Part shown: positions 44,703-57,070 of the stretch, one piece after another | Layout of the letters: every line of letters begins with the position of its first letter | Numbering within the stretch: the first letter of the stretch is position 1 | Assembly: GCA_003313425.1 (NCBI GenBank) | Contig: NHZP01000003.1 | Coordinates: 1,798,001-1,862,000 of the forward strand | DNA: 64,000 nucleotides | Source of the DNA: Pseudopyrenochaeta lycopersici | Taxonomy: Eukaryota > Ascomycota > Dothideomycetes > Pleosporales > Pseudopyrenochaetaceae | Direction of reading: 5' to 3' | The notes under the pieces: generated by a model | Told to the model about the DNA's origin: nothing | The model's database searches: none | The model's input: the letters and a program-made list of their open reading frames with translations, nothing else | Made by a program: the position numbers and the translations under genes

Positions 44703-47550
44703 ACGACGAACAGTAATGTTTCTCGCAATCTTTTCTATCAGATGACAACGATTTGATTGCTTCACCATCTCGGATGTGCCCTTTAGGATCGATGCATTAT
44801 TCCCCTTTCCTACGTCACTACCACTCACCGAGCATTTGTAATAGACTGCGGCGTTCACACGGTCGGGCAAAACATTAGCATCAGGTGTGGCTGCTTGTGT
44901 TTTCTAGCTTCTACTTTCTCATCTTTCCTTCTTATAGCGGCGATTGGACTTTGCATCACTATTCGCTACTAACGAATGAGCGCTGTTAGGCGGACTTCTG
45001 GTCTTTTGGAAAACCCGTGGGAACCTTCGGACCATTTGGACACCCCTTTCGACAGACTTTGGGCCTTTCTCTTTCTCAACACTCGAGCCTTCGCTATTAT
45101 GCGAGGCATATAGATGGCAACGGCAAACTCCAAAATTTTCATCACCGCGGAGGATGACTGATCTGACCTTTCAAAAAGTTCACAGCTGTCGGATCATGCG
45201 TTCCAACAACGACGGGCTAAATTAGGCTTTCCTTTGTTGAGGTTGATGGTTCCGGGAATCATAGCATTGATTTGATTCATGTACCCTAATCAGAGGTTGA
45301 CAACATCCTCACTCAATAGAAGACTCTTGACGATTTCCCATCCTCACAAGCCGTTGTTCCCGCTGTCTTTTATGTTCTTAACAGACTCGCAAGCATCGTC
45401 CATCTTCATCCACAGCTTTCCAGTCTCTTTTGCATCAACTCAGTGAACACTTCACGTTTCGTTGAGCCTGACCAGAACCCACTAACATGGAATTCAAACA
45501 CAGGCGACTGGGGCATACAGAGAACCAACAGCAGGTAGACATGCCAAGCAGCCACATTCACGATATACCTTCAAAGAAAAATCCCGACACCACTCAAGTC
45601 CGAGTCCAAGGCCGAGACGCGAAACTCTGGTAGAAAGGCCGGGTAGGTGTTTATGCAAAGACGCTTAAACCCCTAATAAGCTCTCGCTTCGGCCCCATAG
45701 CCACACCCTGAAAGTTAGTTTGAACACAAGCCACCACAGCATTCAGCGGAGCAACGTCCGGCATCCCGCAACAACCAAAGATTGCTGTACATACCGGCCC
45801 GAAATCTTTCTGACGCGGACGAACTTCAGACAGGGAAATTTCCTTGGAGATCTGTCCCGAGACAAGTAGGAAGGAAGTTACTAGGCCACACGGATTGAAG
45901 CCCGATCTTCTTGTCATCTGGCGTTGTAGCGCTACTTTCCTTTTTGTTGGTGGCAAGGGCAATGCTCCGAGGAGGATGATTGGGAGCGGGCGGATCCGAG
46001 CGTTTGGTAGTGCATCAAAAGACGGTGGAGACAGATGATGGTAGATGCTGATGGTCGGTAGGATGAATGCGAAAAAGGGGTTTACAGGAGAGTCGGAGGA
46101 AATGCCGGGACAGGGAGCGTGCTATGGCGATTACGTGAAGGGCGTGAAAGCATTGGGAAAGAAGATGCACGGCAAGGGAGTGCCAATATCTACAGCAGGG
46201 GTGTTTGTCACTTTACTAAACCAATAACTTCAGTAGTTGTAATTCGTGGGGATAGAACCCCTGCCATGATAAATCAAATAAAGTACCTTTGCTGTCGCCA
46301 AGCATTAAAGATGAATTCCGAGTTCCATGAAAATCTCACTTTTGGTTTGTTCGCCTTCCTATTCAAGAGACAACAGTTCGCAATCATTTCAGTCAGGAAA
46401 ATTTAGTTCATCAAAATTCTCTGTAAGCAGCAATACAATCACCCCCCATTTCAGGTTTAGCGGACCCAGGTAGAGCCATGCAGAGTGACAAAGCCTTTTT
46501 CTTCAGACAACCGCAAGATACCGCATTCCGTCGGGTGCAAAGAGCGTCACTCAGTAGCCGAAAGTTGCCGATGCAAGGTTCAAGAAGATAGAGTTTCGCA
46601 GCTCAGCCGGTGTGTTGTGGCGTATGCACATGGCGTAGCCTCGCAGCACAGAATTTTCAAACACATGGGACTCCTGACATGAAAAGAATGGCCGCAAAAC
46701 CCGAGGAACTGGATGATCTGGGAGGTAGTACCGTTCAACGGTCCGATACTGAGCGCACTTATCGTTACTTGGGGGTTCTTGGATAGGCCGAAACGTTCGG
46801 GGCACTGCGACTTTGTGGAGAGATGTTGAAGAGTATAGGCCACAGGTGGAGGATCAAGCAAACTTGGTATAATTTCTCCGCGTGGTTTCTCACCCCACAC
46901 TCCTGACCAAGTCAAACTCTACGCATCGGGAACCTGTCCAGTGCGCATGTTTTTGTCCGTCCCTAAGTAGATGAATTCCGAACTCCTGGATGCTTCATCT
47001 TTCGCTTATGCCACCGCCCGCAAGCGATCCATCCTCGACTCAAATCAGGGTTTACCTGCGCAAAGCGGACCGACAAGAGGCATCCATGTCGCCGCCACTT
47101 CTGGGCCTTCCCCTTCTGGGGCTTGGGAGTTTAGCAATAAGAGCCCAAGTATCGTACGATCGGGCAACATGACATCTGAATCTTCAGGTTGAATCTCAGG
47201 GTTCATGATGGATCGATCGCGGGGGGGCTTGCACGGCAGGTGAAGCGAATTCAACATTTCTTGCAACCTTTCGGTCCGGCTGAAGTGCAAGCGAGGTTAA
47301 GATCGGAGATGCCACGTGAGAGGGCGTTGCTGATAAGATAGCGTGTCCACGGGAAGTCGCGTGGAAAAATGGCTCGTGCGCATGTTTTTGGGCAGACGCG
47401 ATCGAGATGGTGCCGGAAACGACGAGATTAGGCAGCCGCAGAGTATATCCACGACATTGGAAATTGCGAACCACACACGACAGGAACTTGTGCAATTGTT
47501 ATACTCAGCCTGTGCGTGTGAAAGGACTCAGCTAGCAGGAACTCGACGTC
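44703..47550. other. Intergenic between FlbA-like gene and CHK1
   Basis: This 2.8-kb stretch has only short frames, such as 45651-45962 on the minus strand and 46119-46406 on the plus strand, with no motif. The hairpin GGGGATAGAACCCC at 46248-46261 resembles a tRNA T-arm, but no tRNA can be folded around it. Confidence 0.5.
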
Positions 47551-49301
47551 ATGGCACCCGCCCCGCCCGGAAGTCAGATCGCTCCACTGCCCTCAGACTT
47601 ACCGTTCCGACTCGTTAGCAAGACCATCGGACAGGGCGCATATGCCTCGTATGTACTACCGTTGACTTCACGAACCCCGCCACTCTAACCCCTCCCCACA
47701 GCATTCGCAAAGCCGTCCCCCTCAACGCGCCAAAACCTATCATCGCCATCAAATTCATCAACAAAGACCATGCCTTCAAACAAGGCCGCCTCACGCCGAA
47801 GCAGATACAGATGGAGATTCTCCTCCACCAGCATCTCGGGAAACATCACAACATCATACACTGCCTTGGCTCCGGAGAAGACGCGCTCTGGACATGGATA
47901 GCCATGGAGCTCGCCGAGGGTGGCGACCTCTTCGACAAGATCGAGGCGGACGAGGGCGTTGGGGAGGACATTGCACATCTTTATTTCTCGCAGCTGATTA
48001 GTGCGGTGGGGTATATGCATTCCAAAGGGGTTGCGCACAGGGACATCAAGCCAGAGAATGTCTTGCTGAGCGCAGAGGGCGATTTGAAGTTGAGCGATTT
48101 CGGGCTCGCCGCGCTATTCAGAAAAGGCGGACAGCTCAGACTGTGTAATACGGTATGCGGGTCGCCGCCATATATCGCGCCGGAAATTGTGAGTGGCAGA
48201 CGGAGTAAGAGGGCAGACGTGCTGGATGTGGGGTATGCTGCAAATGTCTGCGATATCTGGAGTTGCGGTGTTGTTCTGTTCGTCTTGCTGGTTGGCAATA
48301 CGCCATGGGACGAGCCGACGATGCGGAGCGAGGAGTTCAAAGAGTACGCAGAGTCGGGCGGGCATACGACAGATGAGCTGTGGCAGCAGCTTCCACCAGA
48401 GAATGTCTCATTGCTGAGAGGCATGCTAAGGATTGATCCTGCAACAAGATTTACACTCGACGAGGTCCGGACACATCCTTGGTTTACAAGAAAGAATCCA
48501 TACCTATCGCCGTCGGGACGGAATGCGAATCCCATCGGGTTGGCAACGCAAATGCTGTCTCAGCTACGTATCGACTTCACGCGCCCGCCTACGCAGTCCC
48601 AGCGCGGCTTTTCGCAGGATGCTGATGCTATGGATGTCGACTCCGACCCACGTCGCTCCAGCGCGATTAACTTGCTCTCGTCCACACAGCCTGAAACGCC
48701 AATAGCCGACACGCCATTTGACTGGGAACGACCACCGCGTTTAGCCTCACATGATGGAATCTCAGCCTCACAGCCGACAGGAGAGAACCAGCAAGCCATG
48801 TATGGGACGCAAAATATTGCATCCACGCCTTTGGTATCACAGCTCCCGTCTTCCACACAAGACATGCTCTCCCAAGACCCCAGCATGACACAATTCTCGC
48901 AAACACCAGGAGTTCCCCTCACATTTACACAAGCTGCTCGCAAATTCGCCGATGTTCTGCCTTCATATTCATTAGCACGATTCATCTCACCACATGCGCT
49001 CTCTCTCCTTATTCCCCTTCATCTGGAGGCACTACACCGTTTGGGTGTTCCCGCCCCCTCATTCACAGAAGATCAGATTGCAGAGGCTGAGGCAAATGGG
49101 AGTGTGAGCATTAGGGTGAAAATGGCAGACGGGCGAAGGCAGGGATTGAATGGGCACATTGTCATTGAGAAGGCAGTCTATGATGGGCTGAGCTATAACG
49201 AAGTGCGCTTTGTGAAGGCCAGTGGTGATCCTTTGGAATGGAGGAGGTTCTTCAAAAATGTAGTGCTTTGTGTTGGAGATGTGATTCTGAGACCTAATTA
49301 A
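47551..49301 (+). CDS. CHK1: DNA-damage checkpoint kinase Chk1
   Basis: Two exons (47551-47648 and 47702-49301) give 565 residues. The intron lies in the glycine loop, and splicing gives IGQGAYASIRKA. Kinase landmarks are Lys50 in AIKFI, HRDIKPEN (145-152), DFG (165-167), CGSPPYIAPEIV and the DIWSCGVVLFVLLVGNTPWD block typical of Chk1. SQ/TQ pairs occur in the linker, for example SSTQ and PTQSQ, which suits phosphorylation by ATR/ATM-type kinases. The C-terminal region from about 400 (TFTQAARKFADVLPSYSLARF) corresponds to the KA1-like regulatory domain. Chk1 arrests the cell cycle after DNA damage by acting on Cdc25 and related targets in the nucleus. Start chosen at the first ATG of the open frame, directly ahead of the kinase domain. 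Confidence 0.9.
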
Positions 49302-49475
49302 GGCAGGCACATCAAGGGTGTTTGTTTGATTAAGCATATGATACCATGGGCTTTATATATAGGATTTTGGATAGTTTGGGTTCACATTGTGGTAAGAGTA
49401 CTGCTCCATCATCTGTCCTCTAATCAATAATACCACATTTCACCACCCTCCTGAATTTACTCCAATCCTACCTTC

Positions 49476-50571
49476 CTACAGCCGTGGCGTATCTGCGTAA
49501 CAGGCCTGCATGAAACTCTCTGGGTACCTTGTTCCCCCGATTTCTGCCTCATCGCACGCCTTCCGGATAGCCTGCTCTTCTTCCTTGCTCAACTGCACCT
49601 TGAAACTCCCCAGGTTCTCCTCCAATCTCGCCGCCTTGGTCGTTCCAGGAATAGGAAAGATATCATCCCCCTGTGCCATCAACCACGCCAGCGTCAGCTG
49701 GGCCGGCGTAACTCCCTTTTTATTAGCAACAGAAGTGATTTCATCGACAAGCTTCAAGTTCTTGGGGAAGTTCTCGGCGCTGAAGCGAGGTGCGAATCGC
49801 CGAAAGTCGGACTGCTCAAAGTCATCAGGCGATTTGAGCGTGCCGGAGAGCATGCCCCGGTTCAAGGGAGAATAAGCAACTACTGCGACGCCAAGTTCGC
49901 GACATGTCTTGAGGAGATCGATTTGCTCGCTCTCGATCTCTAGTGCGAAGGGCGAGTACTCGACTTGCACGGCGGCGATGTGGTGCACCTTGCATGCCCT
50001 CCTCAGCGTGTCAGAGCTCACTTCCGACAGTCCAAGGTAGTTGATTTTGCCTTCCTTCTTCAACTCAGCCATGGCTTCCACTGTCTTCTCGATTGGCGTC
50101 TTCTGATCGACACGGTGGCAGTAGTACAGATCAATATGTTGCAAGCCGAGCCGCTGAAGGGACTTTGCGCACGCAGCTTTGCAGTACTCTGGTGAGCTGT
50201 CAATTGCACGATCCGTGCCATTTACTCTTACTGCAAATTTAGTAGCCAAGAAGATGTCGCTCCTCTTGTCCGGGTTCGCTTTGAACCATGTCCCCAACAA
50301 ATCCTCATTGTCGCCGTAACTACCACGCAGGGATGTCAGCTTTGGCAGGCAAGGCGATGGGAACCCGTATTACCGGGGAATAAATTAAGACTACATACAT
50401 ATCAGAGGAATCCCAGAAGCGTTCACCTAGCTTATGTGCATGATCAAGGAGCGCGAGGCGCTCAGAGTCTGGCTTAGGGTCACCATAAAAAGCGGAAAGT
50501 CCCATGAGGCCGAAACCTAGACGGTCGACTTGCGGGCCGTTACGGCCGAGTTGAGCTCTACGAAGAGACAT
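49476..50571 (-). CDS. Aldo/keto reductase
   Basis: Two exons (50571-50399 and 50319-49476) give 338 residues. The GTATGT donor at 50398 and the TAG acceptor restore FWDSSDIYGDNEDLLG with the catalytic Asp54 and Tyr59; the alternative donor four bases later would break the frame. Other landmarks are LATKFAV with the catalytic Lys, YYCHRVD with the His, LGLSEVSSDTLRRA, VQVEYSPFALEIE and the NADPH-binding IPIPGT-like segment FPIPGTTKAARLEENLG. It belongs with the YakC/AKR13-like reductases of fungi and bacteria. The substrate cannot be told. It converges with CHK1, leaving 174 bp. Confidence 0.92.
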
Positions 50572-52290
50572 TTCGTTTGAAAATAGGTGGTTTTTGACGC
50601 GAAGAAAGATTCTATGGAGTCTGAAAATCTGATACAGGAGATGTAGTCTCTAGAGTGGAAAGGTCTGAGCGAAAGCAATTGACTAGATGTACGCATTTTG
50701 AGTTTGGTAGCTTACCACTGATCCTCCGCTGTAAGGCCGTTAACCCCGCCATTTCAACGCCATAATGGACCTAGAATGTCCGGATTCGTGCATGAGGTCG
50801 GGTAGTTGAAATTCAGCGGAGAAGCGCCTCAAGCTAAGACTTGTAATTGGTTTGGGGTTAACGGACTAACACGGACTTTGCGCGGCCTTTGTCCAGGCTG
50901 CTCTTCGTCAAGCTAGTTGCATTCCCTACGTTACCAAGCAATGCCGGGCAGTGTGGGTTTGTAGATCATATATTTATGTTAAGCCTAATCGAAGAAGCGA
51001 GGACGATCCCCAGGATTTGTATCCTCATAAGCATCACGTGAGTCTTTGGACAGCCAACTTACGTCATCACTACCACACCCTCATCGTTAAATCTTTGCTT
51101 AAGATGTTACCAGGAGGTATTGCAAATACAAAGATCTGCAGATGTAGCCACCAAGTAAGACACATATTTGATGGGGCCTGCAGGAACGGAACATTTGGTA
51201 TGAGAAGGGCGAGCGGATCGAAAGTGGAGTTCTATCGATGCATGCTTTCGATATGAAGAACATTCACGGTCTCTACAGACTTGAGATCTGATTTAGGCTG
51301 CATACACAGTTGCAAGCATAAGGCTCATGTCTCTCCCTTTGTGAGAGTCGTGTTGAACAATCGAACTTCCACCAAGCTCAGGTAGGATTGTTCTTGAACA
51401 TATGCCGAAGTTATACGTACTTACTAAATCAAGGAATGTGGATGAGAACGCAAAAGCATCATGCTGTGGCGATACAAGTGCTTGTACATCGCTGAATTGC
51501 GACTGCGGGTCTTCCATTTACCCAAGCCCGGTCGTCGGATCTGCCATGCTCTTGGCGTAACTGTGATGGTTTCACAGCCTAGTCGGGCTTCACCGTGGAT
51601 ACCCTTGAAATACGCAGAGCAAGTTGGAACCAACAATCTAGTCAGATGTTTTATTTGCACGAGACTTCCATTGGACAAAGACATTCATTTTGCTGCAACG
51701 AAATTGTTTACATGGAGTAAGTTCGCGGCACCAAGTGCAACGCGGTGCGAACGACAAATCCAAGCTCCGAATGACATGCCATGAATACGCACCAGGAATG
51801 ACCACCCATAATCATGAAACACAAATACATGCTATTCATGAACTACCATGGTATAGGGATCTTCAGACGTAAACCCTTGGATTTGGCATTTTCGGTATGC
51901 AATGCACAATCGATGGACGTATGCGGTTTTCGAAGACAGCCGCTTCATGATAGAAATCGTGTGCCGAGGATCTTCAAGGTGTATGCCAGCCTGCCTTTCG
52001 GTGCTGCTGGAGCTCAAGTGATGGAAGTCTTTCGCCAGCAGACTCTAAGAGTGACGAGATGGTAAGATGTGCCACCAGGCACAGCTTGTTGTATGCTCTT
52101 GGCACTCGGCCTTGTCGAAAACTAAGGGACCAGAGGCCTTGAAGCAATATACCAGCGGTGGTATGGATAGATGAGGATACCGGGGACCTTCAGGTATAAG
52201 CTAACGGTGGCATTCGGTATTGATGAAAGCTAGGTGCCAGGGACCTTCAGGCACAAGCCTTTGGCATTTGGCATTCTCGAGTACCACTAG
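50572..52290. other. Intergenic with degenerate repeats
   Basis: No gene is supported in this 1.7 kb. The right end contains related 35-50-bp segments, described separately. The left end is the promoter of the aldo/keto reductase gene. Confidence 0.5.
51857..52280. repeat. Degenerate direct repeats around GGACCTTCAGG...TTTGGCATT
   Basis: Related segments start at about 51857 (GGGATCTTCAGACG, later GGATTTGGCATTTTCGGTAT), 51967 (GGATCTTCAAGG), 52183 (GGGGACCTTCAGGTATAAGC then GTGGCATTCGGTAT) and 52242 (GGGACCTTCAGGCACAAGCC then TTTGGCATTTGGCATT). They share a GG-A-C/T-CTTCAGG core followed 15-25 bases later by GGCATT. The copies are diverged and unevenly spaced. They could be remnants of a minisatellite or of a repeated element. 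The last copy lies just past the stop of the gene at 52291. Confidence 0.45.
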
Positions 52291-53025
52291 TCAAGATGAC
52301 ACGCAGTTGACGATTCTCTGGGTTGATTCAGTGTCAAACTTCAGCGGTATGCGCCCTGTCCAAAGAGCGAGATGCTCGAACTCGATCGGGTATTCCGCAT
52401 TCCAGGAAAGATTGACATAGGATCGTTTCTGGAACCTGCCAGAGCCGGCTGCCATCTTTACTAGTCGAGTACCTTTGTGTGGCGTTGCATCGCTCTCGTT
52501 GTCTGTGAGGGCATACAGTTTCCATTGGTGAAACGGCTTGACATCCTCAATTTTACGGCCGCCGAAAGTAGTACAAAGCCGCATTTTGACGCACTCCTTT
52601 CCAGCCTCTATAAACTTCCCAGTAATCACTGCTGGGTGACCCCATGGTCTCTGATCGGCACTGCCCGCCAACTTCTCAAAAATGACGGAGTCAGACGGTG
52701 GCAGCTGTAGAGGCAGAAGCAGGACATCGCCTGGATGTACATCCTCATATCTCGGCAGTGCCCTACTGGACGTTCGCGGATTTCCAGTCCGCCAGTTACT
52801 ACTTATTGCCCATGATTCTAAAGATGATGACGACGAGCGACGCCGCCAGGCGGGAGAAGGTGATGTGGGAGGGGTTGAAGGTGGAGAGGAGTCAGGAGAT
52901 AGCGTGGCCAGAGGCCAGGAAGGAACTGTCAGTGTTGGCAAGCTACGGCCTCCACCAAAGGTCATTTCCGAAGGGGCAGTGTTGCAAGAGAAATGGCCCA
53001 TTGGACCGGAGAGAAAAGACGCCAT
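52291..53025 (-). CDS. Conserved-looking fungal protein of unknown function
   Basis: A single exon of 244 residues starts at the ATG at 53025. The first 90 residues are Ser/Pro/Arg-rich and disordered. The rest looks like a compact beta-rich domain: EDVHPGDVLLLPL, RPWGHPAVITGKF, CVKMRLCTTFGGRKIEDV, GRFQKRSYVNLSW. The order 'G-HPAVIT', 'V-M-L-CTTFGG', 'KRSYVNL' recalls an uncharacterised group of fungal proteins in which a HPVVVLS-type strand is followed by a TSFGG strand and a SYVN strand. I recall no known function. It is not obviously an enzyme. A resemblance to PemK/SH3-like barrels is only a guess from strand order. Confidence 0.7.
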   Translation of the reverse strand: MASFLSGPMGHFSCNTAPSEMTFGGGRSLPTLTVPSWPLATLSPDSSPPSTPPTSPSPAWRRRSSSSSLESWAISSNWRTGNPRTSSRALPRYEDVHPGDVLLLPLQLPPSDSVIFEKLAGSADQRPWGHPAVITGKFIEAGKECVKMRLCTTFGGRKIEDVKPFHQWKLYALTDNESDATPHKGTRLVKMAAGSGRFQKRSYVNLSWNAEYPIEFEHLALWTGRIPLKFDTESTQRIVNCVSS

Positions 53026-55530
53026 CTTGGGAAAGATGTGACATTTAATTGGAATGAAGAAGGAACAAATGGTAAAGAAGATATACCGCTATAAAGAGAG
53101 CTATCAATAGAGATATCTTGATGAAGCTGTATTGCTGAAGCTTGCTCGATAACAGCGGTGTTGAAAGATGTAGAGATGAGAAGTGTGGACATTTTGCTTC
53201 GCAAGTAGTAGCTATTCTTTTATAGAGGGCTGTATAGTTTGGCGCTGGATGCAAAAAATCGTGTACCAAAATCTGGAGCCACAGTTTTCATTGTTATCAT
53301 TCAGAACCGTGATCATTGACAAGGTGGTTCTGATAGGTACCACTGGACGTCATCCACTGTTCAAGTTTGCAGAAAGTACATCAGTGAGGCTTTCGCACCT
53401 TCTTCCACTGATTCCCAACTTCAAGTTTGAAGAAGTATCGAGAATTCTTCCAAGTTCGAAAGCCCACGCCGAAGAATGCCTGGATACGAAAAGCTCGATA
53501 GCCGCATTGCGAAAATAAAACACCTACCTCCGATCAGGGAATGCATCAATAATTATTTGACTCCACAGAGTCTTCCACAGAGCCTACTACCAGGAAAATC
53601 CGCCGGTTTTACGAAGCATTTTTCAACTCTGCCCCAAGTGTTCACAGTACAGAAATTCTCTTAAATGCGGTATCGGTCGGAAAAATTATATGCTGAGGTA
53701 GGGAACCACGCTTCCACGAGAAACCAAAGCATAATAATCAAACTTATTCAATAAGATTTTATCGAACCAGAAGAACAGCAATGGTGTGGCCCGTGAGAGA
53801 ATGGAATCACCTCGTCCGCGAAGGACTTGAAGAAAGAATATGATCGAAGGAGAAGGAATTGAAATAAGATCACGAAGTAACGTTGCAAAAGTCTGTCCAA
53901 GATATTGGGAAGATTTTGGTGGCCACGATGTTAGAACGGGGTGAATACAACTGGAGCTTTGGAACTTCTAACACACTACTAAAGCGGTCCAAACAACCCA
54001 GCACACATCGCTCGCCCAAAGACTTATCGATCTGAAAGATCGCATACGACAGATCCATTTACTTGTTGCCCAGAATATCGAGACTCGACCAGGATTTGGA
54101 CCGACCGTGGTTCATGGCTCGAATGTTGTTGACATCTTTTTTCAACATTTGTTGGCCTATAGCAGCAACCGTAGTTGTTAATAGAAGGCGGCAAAGTAAT
54201 GGGGTGATTATGTTCTTTTTTTCGAACTCGAATTATAGTTGAGATGTATAAAATGCCAAAAAAGGCAAGCAGCCGCCGTTGGTAAGGGCCAGTAAATTGA
54301 AGGGTGGTCGAGCCAGAAAAAGCATCACGTCGAACCATCGATCACGCCAGTCTCGGCACACTCACAGACTCGGTATTGTACACCGGTAAAATATCGGGTG
54401 TATTGGGTCTCTGGAGATGCTGAGAGTTCGAAAAGTAAACGAAGTCCTCATCGCAAGATATTTACTAACCCGCCAGCTTTAGGTTGTGAAATCTAGGTGG
54501 CAGAGAACTTGGTTCGGCTGTTGCGATGTGCAGTAGAAATACATACGCTGAACTAGCTTATTTGAATCGTCGTTGCAAAGTTCATGCTTGCGGACTCGGT
54601 GTGCTAAAGCCAACATGGAACGACTAATTGACAGGATTGATGTAATATCACATTTGACCCAAGCTGCCGCACTTCACATCCTTCGCAATCAAAAACGAAC
54701 GCCGAACCTTCTCCTTTCTTCCTATCCCCCAGCAAACGACTCAATCCAACGAAAATTGCTGGGAAAGTAACGAAGAGAACAAAAAGTATAGTGACAAGAG
54801 TGGGACCTGTAATCCAACGATTAGAAAACGTGCCCTGTACACACCAGCGAAACAGTGGGTGGCTACTTACTCGAACCCACGCAGATTTCTCTACTAGCAC
54901 CTGAAGCTAGCGCCTTAACCACTGGTATCCATAAATATCATGACACTGGAAAGGGATTGGAAAAGGAGAGCACAAACCTCGGCCATCTTGCCCTTGAAGG
55001 AAGATTAGTAAGCCCAGAGAGCTTCTGATGTATATATAGCACAGTTAAAAAAGGGGAGAAGGAAGAAATCTAGCTGACAGGGTTTGGAAGCCTCAGAATG
55101 CAGGGAGCAAAGGATGGGTGGTGCTATGTGGGGATGGGAGGGGTAGCTGCATGAAGTTTGGTTGATAAAGATATTAGTGGGTTGATGCTTTGTTGTGCAG
55201 TATGGCACCCTGGAAACGAGTTCGAATATGAAGCTTGAAGTGACTTTGGAATTTCAAGGTTTTGGGTATTTTCAGTAGCCATAGAAAGTGTCAATGTGTC
55301 CAACCCACGAGCAACTGTTCAGAGAGAACGCTTTGAGCTATGCGGAGACCAATGAATGCAATTTTTGTGATCTATATCGACCGTGACCGTCCCAATGCAG
55401 TTATGTACACCAAAGCAAAAGTGAGAAAGTATGTCCCTATGCCCTCTAACATATGCAATTACCATCCTTCTGGATTTCTCCTTGTAAACTCCTAGCTATG
55501 ACTTCTCCTACCTCAACAGGCCTTGAGTGT
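53026..55530. other. Intergenic, AT-rich, no supported gene
   Basis: The 2.5 kb contain only short frames and the tRNA-like remnant at 54858-54930. Nothing else looks coding. Confidence 0.55.
54858..54930 (-). pseudogene. Broken tRNA-Leu(CAG)-like sequence
   Basis: On the minus strand the sequence GTGGTTAAGGCG (D-arm type) is followed by a good anticodon stem and loop, CTAGC-TTCAGGT-GCTAG, with anticodon CAG. A variable arm of the leucine type and GTGGGTTCGAGT, the start of a T-arm, come next. The expected partner CCCAC appears only after about nine extra bases, and neither side of the acceptor stem can be paired properly. It therefore looks like a decayed or truncated leucine tRNA copy rather than a working gene. 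Confidence 0.55.
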
Positions 55531-56137
55531 TTACAAAGCGACAGCCATCAGCCCCGCCAGAACCGCGGCAACGCCAACTTCAATTCTGCCTGCAGCGCCC
55601 GTGGACTGCGCAGGTCCACCAGTTGAAGTGCCGCTTGCACCTCCTGCGTTGCCGGAGGCCCTGGGTCCACCAGTTGCGGTTGGGGCAGTCGAGTTACCGC
55701 TACCACTGCCGTTTCCGGTGGGAGAGATGGTGAGGCTACCGGTGCCCGAGGGCTTGCTGGAACCAGTGGAAGTGGGGATATCGGTCGCTAGAAGTGACAG
55801 AGTCAGTATATAATTCCAAACTTCACAGCAACTTTCAAATCATGGACGTATTTTTTCTTCCCAAAACTGAGCACAGAGGGAAAAGGGACGGTTTATACAT
55901 ACCAACCTTGACACCCTTGTCATTACAAATGTCCGCCAGTGCCTCCAACGCGGCCTTCGCATCGTCACCACAGAATGTCGCAACTTTGCTGCTCACATCC
56001 TTCTCCTTGCACACAGCCTGGACATCCGCAGGGTCGGAGTAGGTGTTCACGGCGCCCAACAGGCAGCCCGGGGGTGTAGCAACGGCAAACTGGGCGAGCG
56101 CGAGGAAAGTCGCAGCAAGGATGGATTTGGCGAGCAT
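55531..56137 (-). CDS. Small secreted GPI-anchored four-cysteine wall protein
   Basis: Two exons (56137-55903 and 55787-55531) with a 115-nt intron (GTATGT...TCTAG) give 163 residues. A signal peptide (MLAKSILAATFLALAQFAVA) precedes a small domain with four cysteines: TPPGC, AVCKEKDV, TFCGDD and DICNDKGVKV. After it comes a Ser/Thr/Gly-rich stretch (STGSSKPSGTGS) suited to O-glycosylation and a C-terminal hydrophobic segment (IEVGVAAVLAGLMAVAL) that fits a GPI signal. Four cysteines are half the number in CFEM domains, so I do not call it CFEM. It resembles small GPI-anchored wall proteins of moulds. The location is probably the plasma membrane or wall. No enzymatic role is seen. Confidence 0.85.
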
Positions 56138-57070
56138 TTTGGACGTTGGTTGGTGGATTTTGAAGTGGCGCTGACTTTGGTGAATTTGAAAGTGGGAGGC
56201 GTCAATGTGGGATTGTGGATTGAGAGATAGGCGGTCGATTCCTTCGCAAGGAGAGAGAGTGTGTGTGGATATTATTAGCGAGAGTCAAATAGTTATAGAG
56301 AGCGACAGAAGTAAAGAATAAAAGAATGGCGACGACAAGAGGAGCTCAATTGTCGAATATGGATGGTGAGAGAAGCAGGAAGAGGCGTCAGGAGATGGCT
56401 TCCAGACGTTTGCCAAGGCTGCCCCACAAAAGCCAACCTGTTTGAACCACGCTAACAGCTAGTCAGGAACGGGCTTAAAACCTTGAAGCGATTGGACTGT
56501 ACCTGCATTGCTACGAAACTATGTGTGATATGCGAGTCATTCTGCAGATGCAGGTAGCAGAGGGTTTGAACGATTGTGGTAGTAAGTGTGAAGCAGTATG
56601 CATTGAGGTATCCAAAGTGCTTCTGCCCAAGATTACCCGTATTTGTCCTCCAACAGTCCTATCGAAATAGCAATAATGTACAAGAACAAGCCCAGTCGGC
56701 CATTTTATTCGCGAATAGCGCTGCCAAAAAGGGTGTGAGAAAAGCATTACAAAAGTTACTTGCAGATACAAGTTCTTATCTGCACCGACCCAGTATGCAA
56801 AAGACGGGACCGCCCAAGTCAAGATCCAGACCGACCTGGAGCAATCCCAAACCACCCCATTTTATGCAAGATGGCTGATAGATTGATTTATCCAGAAATG
56901 CAATCCGACGAGTTACCTAGTGAATGATGCAATGCGTAGACTAGAGCATTAAAGAACGCCGAGGAACTCCGTCGCTAGTATGATACATGCAGTGAAAGAA
57001 CAATACAGAAGAGAGATGGAGTGAGAGGAGGCGTAGAGGTCGGGTCATCGTGAAGTAAGCGTGAGGAAGA
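56138..57070. other. Intergenic, no supported gene
   Basis: Promoter of the small wall protein gene and 3' flank of the DENN gene. The frame at 56511-56855 has no recognisable features. Confidence 0.5.

Noticed and set aside
46235..46320. GGGGATAGAACCCC hairpin as a tRNA T-arm
   Set aside because: On the minus strand the loop would be TTCTATC, which lacks the conserved purine at position 57, and the remaining arms cannot be folded.
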